Shown here piece by piece: positions 13,601-28,600 of a DNA stretch of 64,000 bases. The position numbers and the translations under genes are program-made. Position 1 is the first letter of the stretch. Each line of letters starts with the position of its first letter. This DNA is from Datnioides undecimradiatus (Eukaryota; Chordata; Actinopteri; Lobotiformes; Datnioididae), in NCBI GenBank assembly GCA_008933995.1, contig WARS01000007.1, forward strand, positions 10,161,676 through 10,225,675, read 5' to 3'. Below the pieces are notes generated by a model. The model searched no databases. It was not told the origin of the DNA and worked only from the letters and a program-made list of their open reading frames with translations.

Positions 13601-16600
13601 TGTTTTCTATCATTGAGTCTGTTTGACTTCAGTTGATTTAAACTATAAATCAACTGAAGTCAAACGGACTCAGCTTTAACTCCTTTAACTCCTTTAAATT
13701 TTAAAGGATTACTATCACAACTGGTATTGAATTGTGAAGCGTAATCAAACTCAGATGGTCACAGGGACTGTAGAAACCTATAACTATGCATTTTACAACA
13801 AATCCTTTAATATGAATTGAACAGAATACAGCTTTATCATCCACCATGGGAAATTGCCTTTATCTTATCAAAAAATATAACATCAGTGCAAGAACATACT
13901 GTCAGGCAGTAAGCTCTAAAATACAGTATACTGGTAAACAAAACAGAGAGTCCAAGGTCTTGTTAGCATTTCTGTGAGAGCATACATTTCCACATTTGTG
14001 CTTTGTGCCAAATGCTTACCTCAGCCTGCCAACATACTCTAAGTGACAGTGCTAACATGCCAATTAGCAGTAGCCACAAGTACAGCTGATGGAAATACCA
14101 TTGCAGGTATTTAGTCATAAACCAAAACGTAAATAAAATTGACCTGATGATGGTGCTAGATGAAAACCCAGAGGACCAATATAGTTATTGTAATTTATTT
14201 AAATTTTGATTTTAAATGTCTAAAGCACAAATGATGATGATCAATCCAAAAGTTTTGTAGATATTTCACTGTGAATAAAGAAAGTCCACCTGATGGCAAT
14301 GCTAGAGAACAAGTAAATGTTCAGCGATATATTCATACATGTGGTTAGGACCCTTGAATGGCTAAAGATACAGAAACATACAAATTAAGTACTTTAAATA
14401 AAGCATGAAGCATTTATTGTGGACTAAATTATGTTTGTTGTTTTTTTAATCAATATTTGACAGAGTTTAATTACTTTATCTTCTTCTTATCTTGCACCAG
14501 AGCCTGCAGCTTAATTGACAAATCAAGATGTCAAGTTCTAAAATTAAAAGTTAAAAGTTTTGTAAAATTTTTTCAGTGGTGACTGACAGAAATGAGGGCA
14601 AGAGGGATACAAACAAGGCCTCGAACCAAGGACCTGGCACTTTGTGGTTCATGATAACCCTTGAGCTAAGTGGATGCCCCTGATATCTGAAATTTTCAAC
14701 AGTTTTAACAAGTCGACCATGATGTACAGACAGACAGATGATAAACAACGTCAGATTTTTTCAAAGAAAAAGTGGTTATTGGTGAAATAAATACATGATT
14801 TAAAATGAAACTTCACCTGAAATATGAACTGAACAGCACAAATTGAAAGTATTTAAAATGACTTTCAGACTTCTTCCTTTGAATAAAAATGGCTTTCATT
14901 TTCATATTTTAAGTCAAGTTGACCCTTAGTTTAAATCTGTGTTGCTAAATGATTACACATGTTAACACATGTTATCCATTTCTTGTTGTTTGTACCACAT
15001 TAATAGGAGACCAGGACTAAAAAGAAGATGAATCAAAACGAAACTGAAGTGCTCTTTCTCACAAAATGAAAACTAAAAAGAGTATGATTATAACCTACGC
15101 TGTTAATTTCCTCTCGTCTTTCCCATTTTTTCCTTCCTCTGTGTGTCTGAGAACGTGTTTGATCAAGTGTGAATTATTGAGAAAAATGTACATTTTATGA
15201 GGAACATCTTGCTATTATTGGCTTAGACTCTCATTTCCATCCTAGGGGTACATATTTAATAAGGTGCTGGAAACATATGTGTGTGTGTGTGTGTAAAATG
15301 TTGCTTTAGAATTTCTGTTCCTTGTGTATAAGTAATGGACATCGGCCTTGATGGTAACCTGTAACCAATTTGACAGTAATTGTTTGTGTTGCTGGGTGAA
15401 CAGAGTTAAGGAAGTCACACATCACTGATGTGAATGTCCTCTACTGAATGGCTCAGGACAGATATGCAAACCATTACACCTGTACTCTTTATCTTTACAC
15501 TACAGTGATAGCAGTGTGACACCAGCCCAACTGAGCTGGTGATGCCAGAACTCCCAAAGGATGCAAGTTCAAACTTAGTACTATGTATTGAGAAAGGTCC
15601 ATTCTTTTACCATAAACATGCTGTTATATTCATGGCTTTAACATTCACTAGCTCTTAACCGGTGCCAACATTCACCCACTTTGGCAGTAAATTTAGAATA
15701 GGTGGAGTTGCGCTCAGAGGTTTCTCCCCAAATAAAAGTGTCCCACAGTTAATTAGTGTGAATCAGTGAGTCAGAAACTGCTTTTGAAACAGTAGCGTCT
15801 CTATGACGACATGAGAAACCTTTGCCCACATCAACAGTGTTTCAGCCAGTATGGTCCAGCCAACCCACCGGTGTCTCAGACCAGTCAACAACAAGCTCTG
15901 ACCAGTAGCTTTACAACACAGATCCCTAATATGAGCTGGTAACAGCTTGATTTCTGTTTTCTAGTTAAATTGTAGCTGATAAGAGCTTAATACTGACCAA
16001 GTATATATGATGAGGCAGCAACTGGAAGTGTTTGCCACAGGAGCTTAGAAGAGGTATTTCTACTTCAAGCAGTATTTTAGTCAGAGGTTATTTACTTAAC
16101 ATTTCTAAGAGGTCATGAAGTAATAGCTGGCAAATATTGAACACTTGTAAAGAACCCAAGAGGAAACACAGAGGGCGGGAATACGTGAGAGAGGGAGCAG
16201 GAGGAAAGATGAGGATGATGAGACATTAAGGGTTGGTTTCGTTCACATTATGACATGTCTTCACTCAGTGTACACTCAGAGTACACGGAATCTCAGTTGC
16301 TGAGGTAAATAATGACTATTTCTGCATGTTCTGTGGTCATTTTGTCCACATACGTGCTCTGAACTAAAATATCTCACTATGCACTGGTTGGATTTGCACT
16401 GAGGTCTGCCAGATATTCATGGTTCCCAGCTGATGGATCCTACTGACTGTGGTGGTTTTCTAAATGTTCATCAAGCGCCGCTATCAGGTCAACATTTGAT
16501 TTGTCCATGCTCTTGATACATTTAAAACATTTGATTAAAAATCAAGGAAAACTTCAGTGTGAACATTTAAAAATATAAATAAATAAATTGTTGCCAGTCT

Positions 16601-19600
16601 AGTCACATTCTGCAATTTCATCATTTTGGTCTGAAGGTTGTTGCTGACTTTAGTTAGTCTTTCTGTCCACAACCTAAAACAACATAGTTTTATCCCCTTT
16701 CTTATCCAGCCTGTACAGACACACACACCTGCAGACACACAGCTGTGTCTACCCCAGTTAAGGTCAGTTATTTAGGGAGCTAATGGTCAGAGAGGTCAGC
16801 TGTGATAGCCACTACTCGGCCTCTTATCTTTGTGTAAACATGACGGCGCCATATTTGAGGGAAAACTTTGTTTCCTAGGGGACAGCAGTCCTCATGTGTT
16901 GGTAAGGAGGTTAAAAAGAAAGATGTAACACTTGGAGTCTGTACTTTAATGCAGTATTTTTCATGTTAATCAAACGACTGCAAGTAATATGAGTGGAGTC
17001 GGTCACAGTTCCCCTCAATTCTGTGACGTCTTTTCATCTATATTACATTGTTTTGATTTCATGACCCGCAACTCCACTCTCATTAACCCTGTTTCCTGCA
17101 TCATCAGTCAGGCTAACTTGTCTAAATCACATGTCCTCCCCAGATCAGCACATGGTTCACTGTTTTCTAACTTTTCCTTTCAGTTCAGGTTGGGCTCTGT
17201 TTTGCTGAAGGCCGTCCCGGAGCCGGTGGAGGCAGTGAGAGAGTTACTGATCTACAGTCTGCAGAGGGGAAATACACTGGAGCTGCACAACCAAAAACTA
17301 GAGGAAGAGAACCAAAGACTGAGACGAGAACAGCAACGCATCACTACAGAGTAAATATACACACATAAAACACATAACAACCAGAGTACCCGCTGCTCAA
17401 AACCAAAACCAGGCAGTGTTGAGCGATGATTTCCATATTGGAAAAGGGAAGAAGTTTCATAAATACTCTTTTTAAAGGCTTCAAATACTGCTCAAACCAA
17501 ACAATTGTAGTTAAAAATTGTCTGTTTTTTTTATACCTTATATTACTGGGGTTATAAATTTAGCAGTGGAATGGAAATACTATCTGAGACCATGGACTGT
17601 ATATAAAGATGGACAATATGACAGCTTTCAAAAGTGAAGCCAAAACATCTCGATCACCCCCTGCTGGGTGACATTAACCCCTCCTCTGTACCTTTATGCT
17701 GTACGAGAGCCAGGTTATTTGGCAGATTTGGATATTTGATACATATCCATATGACTGTGCTTATAAATTCTGACTTATTGCTGAGATTAGCATTTTTGCT
17801 ACATTAACAAAATACATTGAAAAAGATCTTACTCCTCTGTAATATATAATATTTTGTCTGTTGCTCGTAACTTTATAATGTGGTATTAATCTTTTTTAAT
17901 TATGCATTAGGATCTTAACACCTCTTCTACTACTGTATGTTTGTAGTGAACAGGGTTACATGAAGACATTACACTTTTGTGAGAATCCAGCTTAGCATGT
18001 TACAACACAGTGGGATTCAGTGTTTTAGTTCCCCAAATATCCATCACAGGGTTTTCAATAAGTTACTACCCAACTCACGTAACACTGTGTGGGGAGGAGC
18101 AGTCTGCAGCTGCACGTCAGTTTGAGCTATGAACTTATGTCACCGTGACGTGAGTTCTCCACGCCAAGCGGAGTCAGAGGGGCCCCTGTGATTCATATGG
18201 CTCAACATATAGTCCACTTCAATTTATTATGTATTTTCATATTAAGGACAGGGCAAGTGTTGTTACTGATGTTATGTTATGTTTCTGTCAACAAATACTA
18301 TGAAAAGCCCCAAAACCAGTAATATTTGTTTGTGTCAATCAAATCCTGACTCCAGTGGCTCCAAAACATTGTTTCTTTTTTTGAAAAAGTCATTTCCTCA
18401 AAAAGCTGCTCGTTGTTTTTTTTTTGTTTTTGTTTTTTTATCAAACAAACTGGGAAACACTGCATTTGTCCATGGTGGATTAATCAACATTTGATGCTCT
18501 AATGAGTGTTCAGGGCAGCAGGACAGTGTGTGTGGGATTTTGTCAAAATTAACTACAGTGTGTGTTCATGGTAATGAAGAAACATGTTAGCCAGTGTAAC
18601 AGTGTAGCTCACTGATGTGTTTTTAATAGTGGAGCTCTATGACACAGAAGAAGAAGATATGTGCGGCTTTGACACACAATACTGATACTGATTGATACAC
18701 AGTACTTGATAGTAGATACATTTTTCATGGGATTTGTCTACATAAAGAAAAATGTAGAACATCATACTTACACATTAAGTCATTAAAATTAACGTAATAA
18801 CATAATACACATAATATTTGAAATCATTTTAATTAAAGACAAAAACTGCTTTGAAGTTAATGCCTGGGCTGATGACCTTGTATGATTGATGACTTTGTAA
18901 CCGCTCCCTCGACTGCACTATCCATCACTGATTAGCATTAATGGTGTCATGTTGCTGGATGGAAACATTTGTGTACCTTTCATCACATCCAGGAGAGGAC
19001 TTTGGAGTCACAGAGGAAGAAAATGTGACTTCCAGATTTTGAGTTGACTTGTGTGTTTTCCTGTATTTTAAGACTGAAGCGTTACGCGGGTGGTAAAGAA
19101 GCCCTGGAGGAGGAGCTTTACTCTCGATTTGTTCTGGTCCTGAATGAGAAGAAAGCCAAGATCCGCAGTCTCCAGGAGAGCATCACACACCTGCAGGAGA
19201 CGAGGTACACAACAACCATTATTGTATAGTTGTTTATCCACTCAACCTGTGTATCCCCTTAAAACAGAACTTTTGCGTGGAACCACAAGTTTTTCAATAC
19301 ATAGACTTTGATGTGGTGCATGTACTTTATTACAAATGCTCAACTCAAATCTGAAGAACATTTTTTTCAATCATATTTTAATCTTAATGTGTTTATTGAA
19401 AAAATAACTAAATGCATAAATCGGCAATCAGTTTGAAAAAAAACCCTTTTTTTAACCACCTTTAAGTGACATTTCACCAGCTACATGTCGACTCCATCAC
19501 AACTACTTTTAGATGGTGGGCAGCTGCTGCTTCCTGTCTGACAGCACATTTACTCTTTAATAGACACCTCAACTGCTTTCAGTCCTTGGACATTTCAATC

Positions 19601-22600
19601 TGCAGTTGCACTTAACATTTAAACTGCTTTTTTTCTTTCTCTGCAACCAACTGTTTGACTGGTTTCATCTCCTTCTTTTACTTAAAATGTGAGTTCAACT
19701 TCATTGTTTAAACTTTAACTGACGATCTTTCAGCTTAGTTAACAGTTCAACTATTTGTAGGACTTTTACATGAACTCAAACTTTACCTTATTGTAGGGAT
19801 AAACTATCAAAGTTAATAATAATAATTAGTCAATCATATTGATTAAATAATCGTACCATTACAGCGTCTCAAGCAAGACTCGACTTCTTAAGAGAAATGT
19901 TCCAACTGCACTTTTTCCATACGTGAAATTTTAATTCTGTCATTGTTTAATAAATTGCTCAATAGATGCCCTTTTTTCTTGATTTGGCCTCTGTTGCAGA
20001 AGCTCTGATGGACACAAAAACAAGGATTCAGTAAAATCAGCCCAAACAGCAGATCAGGAAGAGGATGAATATGGAGGCAGTACTGATGAAGAGCCAGAAG
20101 AAGTGCAGTCAACCTCAGCCCCCACTGTATCAACCCGGGGTAAGATCTCTGTCAGTGAAGCCTTTTAAACGCCACTTTCTCTTTTGTCAAACTGGGTTTT
20201 CCCTCAGTCTTTGCTTCATCAGACCTCTTGTTGTTTCTTCTTGTGCCTCTTGCCTTAAAAGGATGTTCCCAAAGTGTTTTCTATTTCTAGCGCTGAATTG
20301 GTAACTCAAAAGAGACAAAATCCTTAATTTCATTCAGCAGTTCACTTCAATAATAATTTCATTTCCTCTGTGCTGCTAATCAGTAACATCAGCTGCTCCA
20401 CTGATTTTTTTTAATTTTTTTTATTCCATGTCAAAGTAAAAGTATAAACTCTCCAAGTTGCCACACAGTTTCCATAGTTCCTGTTTCTTAAAAGAGAAAC
20501 TCTACCAGAAACATCAGTTCATCTTAGGCAAAAGGTTTAACAGTCAAGACCTTGTCTCCATTACTTTAAATCAGTTGTGACTGTTACAGAGTAAGTCTCA
20601 GGTATGATCTATAATAAGTCATCTACAGAAAGTACTTAATTCTGTCACATAGGCAGTAAATTGACATTAAATCACACAAAGCAGAAAATTGCAGTTGCAG
20701 GTGTTGGAAAACACCTGGCGAGGGTGAATATTAGACATGCGTGACAGCCACTGAGAGCAGAGCAGTAACTTAACTCACTTCACACCATATTAATAAATTA
20801 GTGCTACAGAGTTATCAAATGAGCAGAATGTGGGTTTTTTTTTTTTTTTTACATTTTGTTAAATATGACTACGACTATGATATTTTTGGGAGCTGTTGTC
20901 ATGGGAGCTGAGTATGTTTGCACCATCTCTGAGACCTTCTGTGTTTTTCATGCCCAGAAACTAACCATGACATCACTGAGGAGTTATGTAATGTAGAGTT
21001 GTGGGCCTCAGAGAACTGACATCCCAAAACACCTTTAAATACATGCAGCCTCTAATGTTGACGTTACACTTCATCAACCTGTAGACTGTGCTCCCAAATG
21101 GCCTGGATATGATTAATGTGCCACCAGCAGGAGGTCAGATGTATGGCAGGTAGGGGTGTGTTACAATAAGATGGATACGGGCAGAACATAAGTAACCTAT
21201 CATGGAGCTGTGAGGGGTATTTTAGGGGATTTTTTGCCCTCCTCTCAGCTGTTTACATCTCTGATTTTTCCACTTTCTCACACGTGTGAAATTATCCAAA
21301 GCCAAGTTGAGTTCGCCTCATACGTCAAGGCTTTTGAGGCGATGTAGGTGTCCCCATTCAGCGGGCCTTCCCCTCCATCTGATGAGGAAAAGCTTGCAGG
21401 ATTTGTGTGTGTGTTGTTTCTGTTGCCACGACAGTGACTCAGACAGCAGCGTTTTCAGTCAGTTAGGACCAACAGGCAGAAGGAGAGGCGGTGGGGTTTT
21501 AGGAAATTTGTGTTTTCTGTGATTGTGTGTGCATGGCTGTGTTTTGTGAGTTATGTGCAGAGACAGCTGCTACTGAAAGATTCATTTTGATACACACACA
21601 CACAACAATCTACTGTTGATTTCAAATTGTCCTGGTGAAGTAAGTGTGTGTCTATAAAAAAAACCCAACATGTTAATGGTCTCACTCAGTAAAAGGGAAA
21701 ATTAATTTCTTTCTTTGTCACTGTTTTATTTTCAACTAACCCTTATGAGCAGTCAGAAAACAATCAGCATAGCTTTGTCTCCATGAACGATATAATGTGC
21801 ATTTCTGTATTAAAATATCCAAAAATGTTAAACTAGTTGTATAGTTGTGTACATACGTTATCTCAATGTTTTCAACAAAGTTCATAATCTGAATGAAACT
21901 TCAGAATACTGCAGAGTGATTTTCACCTGTGGTTGTTTAACAGCAAAGACAACAACTCCCATGATCCTACACTATTCCTCATATGATCCAAGTACAGTTG
22001 TTTTTATTGTTTTGATTAAAAGACCACAAGGAGCAGAAACTAATTGCTTTGCATTTAAAATAAAACACTTTTATGTATTAAACACGATAAATATATTTAG
22101 ATAAATCAATAAAACAACAATAACTGTATTTAACCAGAAAAGAACAAAAAGTCATGTACATGACATGTGATATGTTGTGCAATCATTGTAAAATTAGATC
22201 AGATTATCATAGTTTTGTATTCAAATACAAGAAAACAGTATATCCTTATCCAGCCAATGTATCCAGCCAACTATTATTCTGTTCACTTAACTCAACATTA
22301 GTGACTGTCATTGAAAACATCTAAAAAAATGCTTCAACATATATACAGAGAATATACATACATCAGTATCAACAGTTCATAGTTAGTTGTAGTTTTACTT
22401 GGTTCTGCTGCTTTGTGTTCGCTCAGGTCACTGAGTTTAATAGGCAGCTTTTACAGACTGCTTTAGAGTCAGTATATCCGTACAAAACAGAGGATACAAT
22501 GTGGAAACCAGTCACCAAATTAATTAATGTAAGAAGGACACGTGACTTTGAGGCTGTTTCCATATTTTCCGCCATCATGCTCCTGCTGCTGGCTTCAGTC

Positions 22601-25600
22601 ACAGTGTTCCTCTGCTCTTTGATCCCTGGAAAATGTGCTGATTTGCAAGTGGAGAAGCCATCTGCCTCTCTGTTGTTCCACACACTTGTTCCTGGTATCC
22701 TCGCTTTTAAGGACGGAGGAAAAGAGGAGAGGTGATGAAAGCAGGGTCAGACATACAGAGGGGAGGAGTCATAAGCAGATGTTGGCGAGATGCCGGCTGC
22801 TGTCTCTCAGGTACAAACCGTAGAAGAGTGACATTTTAGAAAAAATACATTCCGCTCCTGAGAAGTGCTGTAAATTACATAACCTACTGTTCATCTCAGA
22901 TGTTAGAGATTAGACTGTTGTCACACCTGGAGCCTTGTCGCACCTTGGTTAACATGTTGTACCATTTGAAATCAGGATCTAAAATGCCACTGATTAAACA
23001 CACCAATATCGATTTACTTGTTGTCAAGAGCACTACTCATACGTAAACAGTTGTATTCTATCTTCTTTGGCTCTGCTTTTCAAAGTTTGAGAAAACAACC
23101 TAAATGATCTGATAAAATTTGGTAACAGGAATTTTATAGCTTTTCCAGCGTCAGTGAGTAAAAGACAGAATATCTTCATCTCTGTTATACATTTGTTTGA
23201 GCTGCTAGCATAGCTGTAGACTCTTGATACTCCAGAGAGTTTATAGACCAAAGGATTAATCAATAGCAAACAGAAGTTGTGATAATGAAGATAATTGTAA
23301 TGGAATTGCAATAAAAAAATAGCTGCAATTCCCATTTCAACTTTTTTTCAGGGATTACTATTGTTTCTGTGATTACTGTTGTGAATTAGCAACTCGGTGG
23401 CCAGTGTGTGGTTGTAATGCACATTCACTGGCTAATCAGTTATAATTACCAATTATGAGACACTTTTTACCTCTATTCCACTTCATTTCACTTTTTAATC
23501 CACCATATTTGTTTCACGTTGTAATTATAATAATACACGATCAGTCTGTCCTGTCTCTGTCATCAGCGACAGACAGCATTTATGTGTCACATCATGGACT
23601 CTGTCAATAGCATATTGTAATTCAAGTCAAACCACTTGTCTCACTTTGAGCAAATAGTGTTTTATGCAAATACTGAATAACTTGTTTTCCTCAGAGTCTT
23701 CTACTGCGAGCCCATTGGATGACGGCTTGAACGACATCATGGATGTGGCCCCCTGTCGCAAGCGGCGCTTTCGTCACCTCGGAGCCCCCGACTCTGCAAT
23801 TAAAAGACCAAACCCACAGAGCTCCCAGAGAACGAGGTACATGACTGCACTACATTACAACCAAAGGCGTGTAATGTCATTTACATCTGTCAATTTAAGT
23901 GTTTGTGTTGCTCTAGTTTGTTTTGACAATGTGCGAGAAGTAGTTCCTCCTACATAATAGTCTCCTGCTTTGTGGTCTCAGTTAAGGCCTTTCTTGTAGC
24001 AGTTTACTGGCTCTGCAGCTAGTAAACTGTTCATACAATTATCCTCAAATCTGTTCATTTTGCCAGGGTGTGACACCTCCAACTAAAAATAGGACACACA
24101 AAAACACAAATTTAATCTTTTTACAAGCACTTTATTGTCATAAATTTAGGTTAAACTACACCTCCCTTCTTTACTGAAGAACAGAAATACAAAACCCGTA
24201 CAAATGATTGTGTCCACCTGAGGCAGCTTTGTGTTTTTTCTTTTTCTTTTCCTATCCGTCAGTGTTATCTCATTTTTCTGGGCTGCCACCTCTTGCCCCC
24301 TCCTCTCTCTCTCTTCTTGACCCCTTGAACGGGAAAATCAAACATCATAAAGGGTCCCTGTCAGGGATCTTCTTTATGTTGGGTAATTACACCCAATCTG
24401 CAGTGGCTCTCTTTGGACGTGAACGTTCAGAGAGCAGTACGTGAAATACAAACAAGACTTAAGTGGCAGCAAAGCTAAGCTCATTCATATGGCAGAGGTT
24501 GGTTGTAAACCATTGATTGACCACAATCACACAATCAGTAAATATGTGAAGGAATGTAAGGAGCAAAGTGTGTGCGTTTCACAAAGGATTCGACCACACA
24601 CACATCCACAAAAACAGGACTGGATGTTTCCAGTTTTCATTTCAACAAAATCCAATGAAAAATATACATTTTTATTATTTTTAAGGTGGACTCAGGGGCA
24701 GAAATCAGACTTGAAATAACAATTTGACATTTATAATCATCTCTACCTCTAATTATTCTATTGTCGACTCTATGGACACTAATGGGCAGCTCATCCTGGT
24801 GCCCTGCCGCAGAACTGTTCGGATCAGCAGTCCTACAAACGCTTCCATTTTCTTCCGGCTCTGGTGGTTCTTAAAGTTGTCCACTATATTCTGAAACTAC
24901 TCAGTCTTTGGCTAAAATGCAGGTGTGATGTTGTCACTTGCAGCAGCTACCAACCTAAACAGTCAAAAACATTCACATATTTGTCTGTTGTATATTTTTT
25001 CCAATGCTATTTCTTCTTCCTATTATCTTGTCAATATGTATATCCTGAGTGCACTGTCCTTGGCTTTTTCCTGCTGTGGCACTGAAATTTCCCTGGTGTG
25101 GGATTAATAAAGGAAAGCTTTAATCTTTAACATTTGGTGTACACAGTTACAGGTAGTAAAGATAAAATCTTTCATTGGAGCACATCCTTGTTGCTGGGGA
25201 GCAGCTCAAGGTTATTAATGTCATTAAATGACCTTAGAGTGTCTGACACTCCAGTGAGCAGATGTCTGGGGGTTCAGGTGGACTGTCTGACACTCTTAGC
25301 TACAAATGTATTTGACATGTGATGCTGCAGAGCAGACTGTTCTAAGAAGAGACAGGAGGAAGATGCTGAGTGTGAGGACTAATGTGATGAAAAAGAAAAG
25401 CAGCAGCGTGACCTTGTTCGAATGTCCGAGCTCCTACTACAGCAGTTTTCACCCTTGTCCCAGTTCTGTTATGTCCACAGAATGCGACCAGCTGTACACC
25501 TTTAGGGCGTTATCACATTTACAGCATTCCTCTGAGAGGAAATATCAAATTCAGCTCTCAGGAGTTTATTGGTGATAAAAGAGCAGCGTTGTCCTGCAGG

Positions 25601-28600
25601 TTTATGATTTCTGCTGCTGGTGTTTTCTATCTGACTGTCTGTTTTATCTCTTTAACCACACAAACACATGCTGCCTTGGCTTTAGGCAGAGCAGCTGGTG
25701 ATGAGCAGCCTGGCAGAGTTCGCCTCAGGAGAAAAGACCTTTTCCACTGGAGACTTTATGTGAACACACACCTCCACTAATGAGTGTGTGGAAAACATCA
25801 GGAAGCTGCATCAGGTCCCATGTTTGAGTTTTATTCAACCATAGTGTTGCAAAGAATATTAAATGTTTGGTTCACAATATTACCAAAAAAACCAAATTGT
25901 CTCACTTGTTATATTTCTCTATCCAGATAGTTTTGGTTTTATTTGTCCTGTTTTTCTGATATGTCTCTCAATGTGGATCAAGAGGCTATTTTAACTTAAA
26001 TTTAGTTTGCTCTGCCTACAATAAAATGCTAAATTGCCAGTGTAAATGCTAATTGGGCTTTCCCAACAATCGCATGACCCCCACCACGAAGCTTGTTGTG
26101 GTCCCTCTAATTTTTCTCTCTAAGTCAGCTTACAACAAGTCAAGTAAAGCTGCGTTGATCTGTGTTACTTTTCTCTTGCTGTTTTTCCTGGATGTCGTTC
26201 GATAGCTTGATAGCTATGTATGAAGATGATGTCTCAATTCTTAATTCTGCTTGCGAAGCTCTCAATGATGACATCAATGAGCACAACACCACACTTGTTT
26301 TTATTGCTGAACAAAGTTGGAGAAGTGTGTGCGGTTTAAGGTCTGCGGATCCAGGCTGGAGAAATCTCACAGATAGACAGAACCAACAGAGTTCAGTGAG
26401 AACTTAACTTTGTTGGATATTGGTGAATGCCATTATTCCCAGGTTTGAACGCAGTGCAGCAGGGGGATTTCTAAGGGGGTCGAGGACGTGAACTGGGGAG
26501 CCAAAGTCATTCACTGGTCTCAAAGAAACAATTATGCAACTTTCTTCTTTCTCCCCTTCTCTTTCTTCTCCTCACACTCCTCTCTGTTGTGTCTATAAGC
26601 TCTGTATCTTCACTCAAAGTGACACCATCACACAGCTCTGAGCCTCTGTTGCTACACATCCAAAACCTCACAATACTACTGCTCTTGTTCCCGTATCTCC
26701 CATGTGCCAGTTTCTGTTTGGATGTGGCCATTTAGAAAATATTCCAAAGACACGTCTCAATCTGACGTTGTTTCTGTAGCCTTCCAACAGAGGGTGAATA
26801 CACTGAGTCCAAGCATCTCAGACTGCCAGCCACTGTAAACTGTGCCACATGCAGATGGCCATAAGGGGTACCATCCATCCCATGCTGCTGTCACTCGTTG
26901 GTAGCAGTGCCCATTGCCGAAGCTTATTACCAGCTCCGACTGCTACAACAAGAAGCAACAGTGAGCTGATGAGCAGCTGTGGCTGGCTTGCTGGATGTTT
27001 GATCACTGCAGTGGCTCGCTGCAGAGGCTGCCCCCCCCCCAAGCTGGCAAACACCGGCTGCAGAAGAGAGGCCTTTGTCTGAGAGGTGGCTGTTAACGGG
27101 GGGTTCAGGGCTTTTGGCAGTCGCACACTCGGCTATTGTTTTTTTCCATTTCCATCACTACTCAACCCATTCACCTTCCTCTGTAACCTCCATGTTTTTC
27201 TGCATGCAGGTTGTCCACAGAGAGGATAGAGAGGAGGAGGAGGAGGAGCAGAAAATGAAGGGAGTGAAAGAGCCTGAAGAGAATTAAATGAAAGCCACAT
27301 GAACAGGGGATGAGGATGACTAATTAAAGAAATTGCGCAACATTTTGGGAAATGAGCTTATTTGTTAGTTTGCTTGTTTTCCTGAGAGGTAGAGGAGAGG
27401 ACTGCTTATATATTGTTTGCTTTAAGGTTGCAAACTGGGAGGAGCATTTCTCAAAAATCACATTTAGTTCGTCTCTTTTCGAAATGCCAGAGTAACCATA
27501 TCCCTCAGCTGCTGTGGTTATGTAAAAACAGGCAAGTCGGGGTTATGAATCGGACTAAATTCTGATAAACATAACAACGTTGAACATTGTTGTCGTTGAA
27601 TTTCTAAACAAAAAAACGACATCATAGTTGCAAAATGTATCCATACTTAACCCAAATTGTAAAGGTGCATTAATTAGGCTGCAGATTGTGAAATCAGTTT
27701 CCTCTCATACTGCCGGTGGCACTTTGAAATTAAAGATCTGTGAATTCATTATTGTCACAATGCGCTTTTGGAGTTTTAGTCATTTTTAGTCAGTTTTTTA
27801 GTTCATTTCAACCCTTTATTTAATTTCACAGGCCTCGTATTTTGGACTTCATATCAAAAATCACATATTTTATTAAGCAGCCGTTCTTCTTTTGTATTTT
27901 GATTCAACCAGAAGAGTTTCATCAAGTTGTATCAAGTGCTCCAGCAGTGAGTCACATAAAACCATGGAAAGAATGAACTGGACGAAAAACTTGAAACCAG
28001 CAGTGCACCAAAGCACTGAGCGGATGGCTAAACTGTTTGTCAAGAATTGGTCCCACTTAAACAGTGTGAGTGTCCATTTAACAAACAATGATACAATGTA
28101 TTACTAAATGAGCTTTAGAGGTGCTGGTGAAGCTAGCTGTCCCTCCCGCTTCCAGTCTTAATGCTAACCATTTCCTCACTCCAACCATGTACTTTATAGA
28201 CAAAAGATTGATATCCATCTTCTCATCTCACTCATAGAAAGAAAGCTGCTAAGTTTGTTTTCACAGAAGTTGAACTGTTCATTTAACAAAACAAGTCTCT
28301 TCAGGTTTAACACTTCCTTAGAAAAGTTTTCAGGTCTGTTAAACAGCTGGTTTTCTTGATCTTAAGAGTCTCATATTTGTCTCATTGTGGATCCTGCTAA
28401 CATGTCCTTTAGACGTAAGTGTTTGTGTACTCAAAGGACTGTTTTCCCATGAAAAGAAATGTACAGTGAAACGCGCTTGCACACCCGCTTCCTCCTTCAC
28501 ACACAGACCAGTTCTGTAAACCATCAAACATTGCTTCAAGCCATCACAGATAATCACTACAAGACATGAGGCTGCTAAAGCCTTGTTGTGTATTGTACTA

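Larger units (their letters stand above)
12033..17183 (+). other. xrcc4: xrcc4 intron 3
   Basis: 5.2 kb intron. Contains the near-perfect hairpin at 13615-13671 and a short TG tract at 15279-15294. No exon recognised. Confidence 0.7.

Noticed and set aside
26162..26407. 81-codon frame in xrcc4 intron 7 with a plausible amphipathic segment
   Set aside because: No splice sites in a usable phase and no homology known to me.
27209..27287. Glu-rich frame after TGCATGCAG in xrcc4 intron 7, as an alternative last exon
   Set aside because: The phase required from exon 23695-23836 gives an Arg-rich frame that stops quickly; no match to the XRCC4 C-terminus, which is found at 31399-31501.
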